This document shows positions 1-5,325 of a stretch of 6,658 nucleotides of DNA, piece after piece. Numbering within the stretch: position 1 is the stretch's first letter; every line of letters begins with the position of its first letter. The notes beneath the pieces are model-generated. The model saw nothing but the letters and a program-made list of their open reading frames with translations, was not told the DNA's origin and made no database searches. Origin of the DNA: Syntrophaceae bacterium (GTDB taxonomy: Bacteria; Desulfobacterota; Syntrophia; Syntrophales; UBA2185); assembly GCA_017885225.1 (NCBI GenBank), contig JAFNGM010000200.1, positions 3,570 to 10,227 on the forward strand, written 5' to 3'. The position numbers and the translations under genes were made by a program.

Positions 1-86
1 TGAGCCTCTACCAGGCCTCGTTCATCGGATTCCAATATGAATGTTTCCGCTGCATGGCTGTCTGCCCCGCCTGTGTCGATGCATAA
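1..86 (+). CDS. C-terminal end of an iron-sulfur (4Fe-4S) protein, cut by window edge
   Basis: The reading frame from base 3 gives 27 residues before a TAA at 84-86, which is followed by a second in-frame TAA. The fragment ends in ECFRCMAVCPACVDA, a dense cysteine group (C-x2-C-x3-C-P-x-C) of the kind that binds 4Fe-4S clusters in ferredoxin-like domains and in the tails of epoxyqueuosine-reductase or dehalogenase-like proteins. The protein is therefore probably a redox protein with a C-terminal cluster domain. The catalytic part lies outside the window, so the enzyme cannot be named. It is followed after only 13 bases by the start of the next, broken gene, which suggests that the two were once co-transcribed. 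Confidence 0.7.
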   Translation, partial: SLYQASFIGFQYECFRCMAVCPACVDA

Positions 87-87
87 T

Positions 88-94
88 AAGGAGG
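88..94 (+). promoter_or_regulatory. Strong ribosome binding site of the broken gene
   Basis: AAGGAGG stands five bases before the ATG at 100. It is a near-perfect Shine-Dalgarno sequence. It fixes the original start of the pseudogene at 100, rather than at the TTG at 160 that begins the longer open stretch. Confidence 0.75.
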
Positions 95-99
95 ATGAC

Positions 100-351
100 A
101 TGGAGAATCAGGACGTGTATGAAAATTTCATTACCTGGATGAAGTAAACCTATATCGGATTGCCGGATTCAGAAGTGCTTCTGCCTGCCATCAAGGCCCG
201 ATATTCTGAGGAGGAGGCGGCCCTGCTGACGGGCATGCCCTTCTCCTCAAAGAGTATCCGGGAATTGGCAGTTCAGAAGGAGATGGACCCGAGGGATCAC
301 GCAAATCGTTTCCTCATGGAACGGTCACCTTACACCGAAGGCGCCGGATAA
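100..351 (+). pseudogene. Broken N-terminal remnant of an HTH/4Fe-4S protein gene
   Basis: From the ATG at 100 the frame reads 15 residues (MENQDVYENFITWMK), meets TAA at 145-147, then continues in the same frame to a TAA at 349-351. Read through the stop, it is a smooth protein start of about 83 residues: an amphipathic first helix, then GLPDSEVLLPAIKARYSEEEA and LLTGMPFSSKSIREL. From memory this resembles the N-terminal helical or winged-helix part of long (over 300 residue) 4Fe-4S proteins of anaerobic deltaproteobacteria. The AAA-to-TAA change is the simplest cause of the stop. The similarity stops near 'MDPRDHANRF', and I find no continuation in the other two frames, so the rest of the gene seems to be lost. 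The good ribosome site and the neighbouring Fe-S gene support a former operon. The family assignment is from recall. A true 15-residue peptide plus a TTG-started 63-residue protein is the less likely alternative. Confidence 0.62.
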
Positions 352-404
352 AAAGGATAAGTGAATTAACAACCATCTGAAACCCGGGATCACTAAACAG
401 AATC

Positions 405-525
405 CTGGTAGTGGTCGGAGTGCACGCTATGAGTTGAACTGCGAGGTGATGTGAATCCGCTAGCGAGCGATGAATCACCAGACAAGACCACTCATTACAG
501 TTTCAAACATGTATGGCTTGAACTG
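405..525 (+). other. Inverted-repeat-rich patch, possible structured RNA or element relic
   Basis: This part of the 352-638 gap has no gene but shows nested symmetry. AGTGGTC (410-416) is the reverse complement of GACCACT (486-492). Inside it GGTGAT (445-450) pairs with ATCACC (474-479), and the loop carries the palindrome CGCTAGCG (458-465). Beyond it CAGTT-T-CAA (498-506) can pair with TTGAACTG (518-525). The same TTGAACTG also occurs at 434-441, within an imperfect 14-base direct repeat (428-441 and 512-525, 12 matches). The last hairpin therefore has an alternative partner. A small regulatory or structural RNA, a relic of a group II intron RNA domain, or chance are all possible. I see no intron-encoded protein and no known riboswitch consensus. 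Confidence 0.35.
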
Positions 526-550
526 TCTTCTTTTCTCTCACGAAAAAAGT

Positions 551-617
551 GGAAGTCTTCCTGAAGTGTTGATTTTAGATATTATTTCCTGATACAATAT
601 TTCAACTGGAAACACTT
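551..617 (+). promoter_or_regulatory. Possible operator repeats around the promoter
   Basis: GGAAGTCTTCC (551-561) is a perfect 11-base palindrome just upstream of the -35 box. AAGTGTT (564-570), which overlaps the -35 box, is the reverse complement of AACACTT (611-617), which lies just after the expected transcription start. The pair brackets the promoter and would suit looping or autoregulation by the downstream DNA-binding protein. It does not look like the known ModE box with its paired TATATA-type arms, so the link to that protein is only inferred from position. Confidence 0.3.
569..598 (+). promoter_or_regulatory. Sigma-70-like promoter of the ModE-like gene
   Basis: A -35 box TTGATT (569-574) and a -10 box TACAAT (593-598) are separated by 18 bases. 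The -35 keeps TTGA and the -10 differs from consensus at one place. A start near 605 would give a leader of about 35 bases before the ATG at 639, with the weak ribosome site AAAGG at 627-631. The surrounding DNA is AT-rich, as is usual for promoters. Confidence 0.6.
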
Positions 618-638
618 ATCATTCTTAAAGGCTTTTGA

Positions 639-980
639 ATGAAAATCAAACATAGAGTATGGTTGGAGAAAAATGGGAAAACTATTTTCTGTAAAGGTCG
701 TCAAGAACTATTGCGCTCCATTGATGAGTTGCAGAGCCTTGCTGCGGCTGCGAAGAAATTAAATATGTCTTATCGGGCAGCTTGGGGAAAACTGAGAACC
801 TCAGAAGAGCGACTAGGCGTGAAATTGACTTGTTTGCATGCAAACAAAAAAGGAATGAGTTTAACCGCCGAAGCTAGAGCACTTTTGAAAAAATTTGATG
901 AACTGCAACATGATGCATCTTCATTCTTTAATGATTACGATTATAATTTTTCATTAAGCAAAACCAGAAAAAACATTTGA
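639..980 (+). CDS. ModE-type winged-helix transcription regulator, DNA-binding domain only
   Basis: The 113-residue protein matches the N-terminal DNA-binding domain of ModE (LysR-like winged helix). It has a GRQELLRSIDEL opening, then SLAAAAKKLNMSYRAAWGKL (residues 33-52), which is the helix-turn-helix with the family's hallmark 'MSYR.AW'. A wing follows, ending in KKGMSLTAEARALLKKFDEL (70-89). ModE itself has about 260 residues and carries MOP domains that bind molybdate. These are absent here, so the signal it senses is unknown. Single-domain relatives are common next to molybdenum-cofactor or formate dehydrogenase genes, and fdhD and a MOSC gene lie downstream on the opposite strand. The short polar tail (after about residue 96) looks disordered. 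The gene has its own promoter, and its codons are clearly more AT-rich than those of bioB and cysE, which may indicate transfer. The domain is sure, the role in metal regulation is inferred. Confidence 0.85.
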   Translation: MKIKHRVWLEKNGKTIFCKGRQELLRSIDELQSLAAAAKKLNMSYRAAWGKLRTSEERLGVKLTCLHANKKGMSLTAEARALLKKFDELQHDASSFFNDYDYNFSLSKTRKNI

Positions 981-1178
981 AGACATATAATTAAGTAAGG
1001 CACATTTCTCCCAGTGACCGTTTCCTTTGAGAACTATCCCAGGGTGAACAGTATGTAGGTGGCGTCAATAACCGGCAAATTTCATTTTGCCACTGACCAC
1101 TTCTGTGTATTTCCGAAAGAAAGCTGCTACACAATACCAACGACCAAAAATCACGACTTCAATAAAATAAGAAGATAT
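981..1178. other. Convergent gap with no recognisable gene
   Basis: The ModE-like gene runs into this stretch from the left and the MOSC gene from the right. I see no coding frame with a ribosome site and no hairpin followed by a T-run on either strand. The best small hairpin is GGCAAA (1074-1079) with TTTGCC (1086-1091), a six-base stem without a T-tract. Confidence 0.5.
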
Positions 1179-1628
1179 TTACCCGGCAACTTCTATCCGA
1201 TCATCTACCTGAACTTCACCGCCGACTATTACTTTCGCAAAGATTCCCTCTCTCGGCATGACACAGTCCCCGACTGTGTAGAAGATGTTGCACCGGTCAT
1301 GACAGACCTTGCCGATTTGTGTCACTTCCAGGAGGACTTTGCCCCCGACCTTCAAAAGCGTTCCGATAGGGAGCGTCGGCAGATCAATTCCCTCGGTGGT
1401 GAGATTTTCCGCGAAATCTCCGTATTGTACATCGAGACCCTTTGCTCTGATTTTTTCTATGCTTTCCTTGGCCAGGAGACTGACCTGCCGGATTTCAGAA
1501 CCCGCATGGGCATCATCTTTGAGGCCGCTATTCTCCATAAGCAGACCGCAGGGGATATTCTGTTTTTTTTCACCTTTCTTTTGAGAAATATTGACGGCCA
1601 GAATTTTCCCACACATATGTCTCATCAT
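1179..1628 (-). CDS. MOSC-domain protein (molybdenum cofactor sulfurase C-terminal type)
   Basis: The 149-residue protein is a stand-alone MOSC domain, the usual length for the small bacterial form. Visible landmarks are AVNISQKKG (11-19), the SGLKDDAHAG loop (34-43), RQVSLLAKESI (47-57), GDFAENLTTEGIDL (70-83), EVTQIGKVCHDRC (101-113) and GDCVMPREGIFAKV (120-133). Cys109, Cys113 and Cys122 are the candidate sulfur-carrying residues. MOSC domains occur in molybdenum-cofactor sulfurases and related proteins and are thought to bind the cofactor or carry sulfur to it. The exact reaction of the small form is not established. The start at 1628 is supported by GGAAGGA at 1634-1640, five bases before the ATG. 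The ATG one codon later is also possible. It is the last gene of the minus-strand run, 68 bases after the orphan PP-loop gene, and probably works with FdhD. Confidence 0.93.
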   Translation of the reverse strand: MMRHMCGKILAVNISQKKGEKKQNIPCGLLMENSGLKDDAHAGSEIRQVSLLAKESIEKIRAKGLDVQYGDFAENLTTEGIDLPTLPIGTLLKVGGKVLLEVTQIGKVCHDRCNIFYTVGDCVMPREGIFAKVIVGGEVQVDDRIEVAG

Positions 1629-1696
1629 CTTTATCCTTCCAATTTTAGTTCGTAATTTCCCATCTTAATAAAAAATGAATGACTCACCGCTTCTTT

Positions 1697-2521
1697 TTAA
1701 AAAACTGACTTTATAAATTCTTCCTTGCGAAGATCTGTATATGAAGATAGTTTTTGCAAGTTAAGCGCTTCCTGGGCGAATTTCATGACCTTATCGTAGT
1801 CAAAATACAAATCCATCTTTGTATAAGCTTCAGCAAACACCCGTTTGGGCCTAAACTCACACAAACAATGCGTGTTTAGAAGCGGGATCCTGTTTTCACG
1901 AATGACCCTATGAATATCCTGATCATTATACCGGAGCAACGGTTTGTAGAGGGTATAACCCTCTTTCGTCCTTAGCATGGGATAAAAACGCTGAGAAGTC
2001 CGGAAAAACCTATCTTTGATTTTTTCCCCCTGGTACTGTGATTCTCTGTCTGTGTAGACGCTGCCGAATAAATACTCTTGCGTATAACCGACAATATCCC
2101 AGAGCGACCAGCCGATAACGATGGCCAGAGAATTCCAGTCAGTCACAGTACGCTCAAAATATTGGAGGCTGTATTTTCTTTTTACGGCAATGCAAACCAC
2201 GCAGGGATTCTTTCCCTTTAGCCTGGCTGTATCGAAAGCCGATTCATTTTCACTTATCGGATGCCAGGTGATCCTTACGCCCCGCCCCTTCCAGTAAGAA
2301 TCCAGTCTATCCGCCTCATAGTAATAGATATGTTTGGGATACATAATCGCATGCGTTTCAAAATCGAATCCGAATTCCTCTTTTGCTTGTATGAGAAAAT
2401 GCAGTATTGCCGAGGCGTCCTTTCCGCCTGAATAGGCAACGATGACACGTTTATCGCGAAAGGCCTGCAGATACTCCTGGTTGTCACGAACAAACGTTTC
2501 GTAATTTAAATGAGATTTCAT
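1697..2521 (-). CDS. Orphan PP-loop ATPase, TtcA-like sulfur-insertion protein
   Basis: The 274-residue protein belongs to the adenine-nucleotide alpha-hydrolase (PP-loop) superfamily. VAYSGGKDAS (28-37) is the pyrophosphate-binding loop after the first beta strand. It has C107-V-V-C110 in the middle and C219-L-C221 near the C-terminus (HCLCEFRPKR). In TtcA, which 2-thiolates C32 of tRNA, a CxxC pair and one later cysteine hold a 4Fe-4S cluster, and the spacing here is similar. The loop has Ala where TtcA has Ser (KDS), and overall the protein is not a clear TtcA, so the substrate is open: a tRNA base, a cofactor or a small molecule. PAPS-reductase-like enzymes share the loop but use other motifs. 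The ATG at 2521 is chosen over a GTG at 2578 because it has an excellent ribosome site. It follows fdhD by 109 bases and precedes the MOSC gene, which hints at a cofactor role. Confidence 0.85.
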   Translation of the reverse strand: MKSHLNYETFVRDNQEYLQAFRDKRVIVAYSGGKDASAILHFLIQAKEEFGFDFETHAIMYPKHIYYYEADRLDSYWKGRGVRITWHPISENESAFDTARLKGKNPCVVCIAVKRKYSLQYFERTVTDWNSLAIVIGWSLWDIVGYTQEYLFGSVYTDRESQYQGEKIKDRFFRTSQRFYPMLRTKEGYTLYKPLLRYNDQDIHRVIRENRIPLLNTHCLCEFRPKRVFAEAYTKMDLYFDYDKVMKFAQEALNLQKLSSYTDLRKEEFIKSVF

Positions 2522-2527
2522 ACACCT

Positions 2528-2534
2528 CTCCTTT
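2528..2534 (-). promoter_or_regulatory. Ribosome binding site deciding the start of the orphan PP-loop gene
   Basis: On the minus strand AAAGGAG stands six bases before the ATG at 2521. The upstream GTG at 2578 has no comparable site, so the longer 293-residue version is unlikely. Confidence 0.75.
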
Positions 2535-2630
2535 CCAAGAATATAGAATAAGTCCGCTGACGGATAACAGCTAACCACTCGTTTTTTATCCTTTACCCGC
2601 TATTTTCATAGAACAGCTTTTATGAATTTT

Positions 2631-3452
2631 TCAGGCTTTTCCCTGCACCAGGCGTTCTTCCCCTGCATATACAAACCCGGAATTTCTTCGCACATATCCC
2701 AGGAGCGTTACATTGTATTTTCTGGCGAGGTTGACCGCTGCAGCCGTGGGCGTTGATCGGGATACAAGAACCGGGACGCCGAGCCTAATGACTTTGGTAA
2801 TGATTTCAGAAGAAACCCTCCCGCTTACAAAGAGCATTCCCTTTTCAACAAGATTCATTTTATTGTTTCTCAGCAACACGCCTGCTATCTTATCGAAACA
2901 GTTGTGTCGTCCGATATCCTCGTTAAAAACGGAAAAGTCCTTATGGTGGAATAAGACACTGTGGACCCCGCCGATTTCCCTGTAAACCTCTGAGCGCCGC
3001 TCGAACTCCTTCATGGATCGCAGTATGTTTTGAAGTGGGAATGTATCCTGACTTGTCACCGGCAGAAATTTGTCATGCTTAAGGGGGTTGATGTAGGTAA
3101 AGCATTTCCCGCACCCAGACGTGACGCTGCGCAGGCTTTCACACTTATCAACCGATTTTCCGGAAGCAAGTTCGATGATGACGGCAAAAAGGCGTTCGTT
3201 ATAGGTTATATTCGCCACATCGTCGATCGTGTCAATCACGCCTTCACTATAGAGAAACCCAAGGGTCAGTTCTTCCGTTAACTGGTTGAGGCAGAGCAAG
3301 GAGGCGTATTCCGTCCCGTTGATATAGATCTTCAAAGAGATCTCGCCGATTACGTCTTTTTCAACATCCCGTAATCCGGTCGTGTCAGCATCAGAAAAGA
3401 TTTCTTTGACCGTAAAAGCGCCGTACAATCTCTCATCCATGGATTTCACCAT
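2631..3452 (-). CDS. fdhD: Formate dehydrogenase accessory sulfurtransferase FdhD
   Basis: FdhD passes sulfur from a cysteine desulfurase (IscS in E. coli) to the molybdenum or tungsten bis-MGD cofactor, which makes formate dehydrogenase active. It works in the cytoplasm. The 273-residue product has the family's features: NGTEYASLLC near residue 45-54, LGFLYSEGVI (64-73), the sulfur-relay pair SGCGKC (Cys114 and Cys117, equivalent to E. coli Cys121/Cys124), GGVHSVLF, NEDIGRHNCFDK (177-188), SGRVSSEIITK and VSRSTPTAAAVNLA. Length is normal. No formate dehydrogenase gene is visible in the window. The gene follows larE by 7 bases, so it is co-transcribed. The start is uncertain: ATG 3452 is used, TTG 3470 would overlap larE by 11 bases, and ATG 3440 has GGTGA five bases upstream. 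The last is as plausible. Confidence 0.96.
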   Translation of the reverse strand: MVKSMDERLYGAFTVKEIFSDADTTGLRDVEKDVIGEISLKIYINGTEYASLLCLNQLTEELTLGFLYSEGVIDTIDDVANITYNERLFAVIIELASGKSVDKCESLRSVTSGCGKCFTYINPLKHDKFLPVTSQDTFPLQNILRSMKEFERRSEVYREIGGVHSVLFHHKDFSVFNEDIGRHNCFDKIAGVLLRNNKMNLVEKGMLFVSGRVSSEIITKVIRLGVPVLVSRSTPTAAAVNLARKYNVTLLGYVRRNSGFVYAGEERLVQGKA

Positions 3453-3459
3453 TGCAATT

Positions 3460-4272
3460 CTATTCTTCAATATTGATGGATTCGTTCAGGCTCCCCATGC
3501 GATAGCCCTGAATATCGAGAGTCACATATTTAAATCCATATGATTTCAATGTCTGCGTGATTTCTGATGCCAGGGGCTCCATCACCAGCTTTTCTTTGTC
3601 AGTGGCGATCACTTCAATGCGGGCCAGATCGCCATGGCACCTTACCCTGATTGTCCTGAACCCTCTATCAACGAAGAACTTTTCTGCCTTCTCGACTTTA
3701 TCCAAATCTTCGATCCTAATTTCCTGCCCATAAGGAATGCGGGAAAATAAACATGCATATGCTGGTTTATCCCATGTGGGTAGTTTGAGTTTTTTAGAAA
3801 ATTCACGGATTTCACTTTTCGTCATCTGGGCATCAAGCAATGGACTAAGCACCTGTAATTCGGATACCGCCTTCATTCCGGGGCGATAATCTTTCAAATC
3901 ATCGACATTGCTGCCATCTAAAACATATTTTATGCCCAGCTTCCCCGCTACCCTCTTAACAGATCTAAACTCGGTTTTTTTACAGAAATAGCAACGGTCA
4001 ACAGGGTTTCTTTTTACCTTTTCCTCAATATTGTCTGATTTGACAATAATATGCCTGACTCCGATCATCTGGGCAATCGAAATGGCATCATTGAGCTCAT
4101 AACGGGGCAATGCAGGCGAATCAATGGTTATACCCACAGCCTTGTCACCTAAAGCCAATTTTGAAACAGCCAGCAAGAAGGAACTGTCTACCCCGCCTGA
4201 AAAAGCTACTGCCACATGATCAAGGCGCTTCAAGTGCGATAGCAGGTTATCGAATTTCAGATGTTGTATCAT
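3460..4272 (-). CDS. larE: ATP-dependent sulfur transferase LarE (nickel-pincer cofactor synthesis)
   Basis: LarE adenylates the carboxylates of pyridinium bis-carboxylate mononucleotide and adds sulfur, giving the thiocarboxylates that hold nickel in the cofactor of lactate racemase and related enzymes. The 270-residue product has the PP-loop AFSGGVDSS (23-31), DRCYFCKKTEF (92-102), DGSNVDDLKDYRPG (119-132), KPAYACLFSRIPYG (169-182) and the family-typical end GYRMGSLNE (256-264). Cys174 lies where L. plantarum LarE has its sacrificial Cys176. The extra pair Cys94/Cys97 makes a three-cysteine set. In some LarE proteins such a set holds a 4Fe-4S cluster that carries the sulfur, so that the enzyme can turn over. 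The partners larB, larC and larA are not in this window. The ribosome site is poor. The gene starts 11 bases after the preceding gene and runs into fdhD, so coupled translation is likely. Confidence 0.93.
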   Translation of the reverse strand: MIQHLKFDNLLSHLKRLDHVAVAFSGGVDSSFLLAVSKLALGDKAVGITIDSPALPRYELNDAISIAQMIGVRHIIVKSDNIEEKVKRNPVDRCYFCKKTEFRSVKRVAGKLGIKYVLDGSNVDDLKDYRPGMKAVSELQVLSPLLDAQMTKSEIREFSKKLKLPTWDKPAYACLFSRIPYGQEIRIEDLDKVEKAEKFFVDRGFRTIRVRCHGDLARIEVIATDKEKLVMEPLASEITQTLKSYGFKYVTLDIQGYRMGSLNESINIEE

Positions 4273-4283
4273 AGGAAGATTCT

Positions 4284-5303
4284 TTACGATATCCGATAGG
4301 TATCCAACACATCCGCTGGGATTCTGTCATGGACGGTGAATACGGACTCCTCACTGCCGACGATTCTTTTTTGGATGGGATACTCTATAAGTTGATCCTG
4401 GCTGTAGCGGGCAATGATCCGGCCGATTGCCATTTCGGAATGTTTGTCTGTCGTCCCTCTAATGATGGCTGTCGGACCTCTGAACCCAGACGGCAGATAA
4501 AGGATTGAACCGGGTTTTGCAAGCATCCTGATTTTTTCATTGTCCTCGCGATCTCTTCCGACGATCACCTTCAAAGCCGGATTCAGGCGGAAGTGACGGC
4601 CATTTTTCAGAAGGTTCAGATCAGTCAGATCATAATCCGGGACATGTGCAAACAGATCGCGGAGTCTGGCTGCGATTTCGCTGTCCGTCAGAAGACAACC
4701 GCCTGCAGGACAGGGATAATCCCTTATGCCAAACTTTTCCGCCAGGTCGATCTGCGGTTTTCTCGATCTCCCCGACATGGCAAGGAGTTTCTCCCGGTTT
4801 ACAATCCCCTCCCTCTCAGGAAAGGTGGGGTCGAAATGATGGGCGGAAAGAGGTCTCAGAATAAGGTCTTCCAGACCACTTTCCCGTTCAATAAGTCGCA
4901 GGGTATTGCGGTGCTGGGACATGGGACGTTGTCCGAGAACTTCGCCGGTAATGACAAAGGATGCACCCAGTTGCGGCATCAGCTCCTTAACTTTCCTGAG
5001 CATATAAATACGACAGTCAATGCAGGGATTCATACCGCTGCCGTAGCCATGAGGCGGACGCTCGACCATTTTGATGTAATCCATTCCTTTATGGATGACA
5101 CGTATGGGAATATTGAATTCTTCCGCTATTTGTCCGGCTTGAAGCCTGCAACCGGCTTTTTTCGGCGTACAGTTGCAAAAGGCGCTGGTGAAATGGATAG
5201 CTGTTACGTCAATACCCTGATCGATCATCATTCTGACCGCCAAAGTACTGTCCAGACCGCCGGAGAGAAGGGCAATAGCCTTACGATTCATAAAATATTT
5301 CAT
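4284..5303 (-). CDS. ThiI/MnmA-related PP-loop thiolation protein
   Basis: The 339-residue product begins with IALLSGGLDSTLAVRMM (10-26), a PP-loop like those of ThiI and MnmA, which activate a tRNA uridine for sulfur insertion. Three cysteine groups follow: FCNCTPKKAGC (Cys43, 45, 52), GMNPCIDCRIYML (Cys94, Cys97) and YPCPAGGCLLTD (Cys198, Cys203). GEVLGQRPMSQHR (120-132) and LAMSGRSRKPQIDLAEKFGI (174-193) lie between them. These blocks recall a family often annotated in anaerobes as a ThiI-type 4-thiouridine synthase. It lacks the THUMP domain and rhodanese tail of classical ThiI. Its C-terminal third (about 215-339) is a separate, beta-rich domain that I cannot name with certainty. The many cysteines suggest an Fe-S cluster or persulfide relay. 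The start is either M1 (5303) or M5 (5291), and neither has a good ribosome site. It lies 22 bases after cysE and 11 bases before larE, clearly in the operon. The tRNA target is inferred. Confidence 0.85.
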   Translation of the reverse strand: MKYFMNRKAIALLSGGLDSTLAVRMMIDQGIDVTAIHFTSAFCNCTPKKAGCRLQAGQIAEEFNIPIRVIHKGMDYIKMVERPPHGYGSGMNPCIDCRIYMLRKVKELMPQLGASFVITGEVLGQRPMSQHRNTLRLIERESGLEDLILRPLSAHHFDPTFPEREGIVNREKLLAMSGRSRKPQIDLAEKFGIRDYPCPAGGCLLTDSEIAARLRDLFAHVPDYDLTDLNLLKNGRHFRLNPALKVIVGRDREDNEKIRMLAKPGSILYLPSGFRGPTAIIRGTTDKHSEMAIGRIIARYSQDQLIEYPIQKRIVGSEESVFTVHDRIPADVLDTYRIS

Positions 5304-5325
5304 TTAAAGTGGAGAGTTATTTTGC

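Noticed and set aside
380..530. Molybdenum-cofactor riboswitch upstream of the ModE-like gene
   Set aside because: Context is tempting, but I cannot find the known conserved core, and the patch lies upstream of the promoter, so it would not be in that transcript.
551..617. ModE box
   Set aside because: The arms do not contain the TATATA-type half sites of known ModE operators.
1074..1091. Hairpin GGCAAA/TTTGCC as a terminator
   Set aside because: The stem is only six bases and no T-run follows on either strand.
1059..1655. 198-residue plus-strand open frame
   Set aside because: It lies over the MOSC gene on the other strand, which matches a known family along its whole length. The plus frame resembles nothing and has no good ribosome site.
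2522..2578. Upstream GTG start for the orphan PP-loop gene
   Set aside because: The ATG at 2521 has AAAGGAG six bases upstream; the extra 19 residues do not look like part of the domain.
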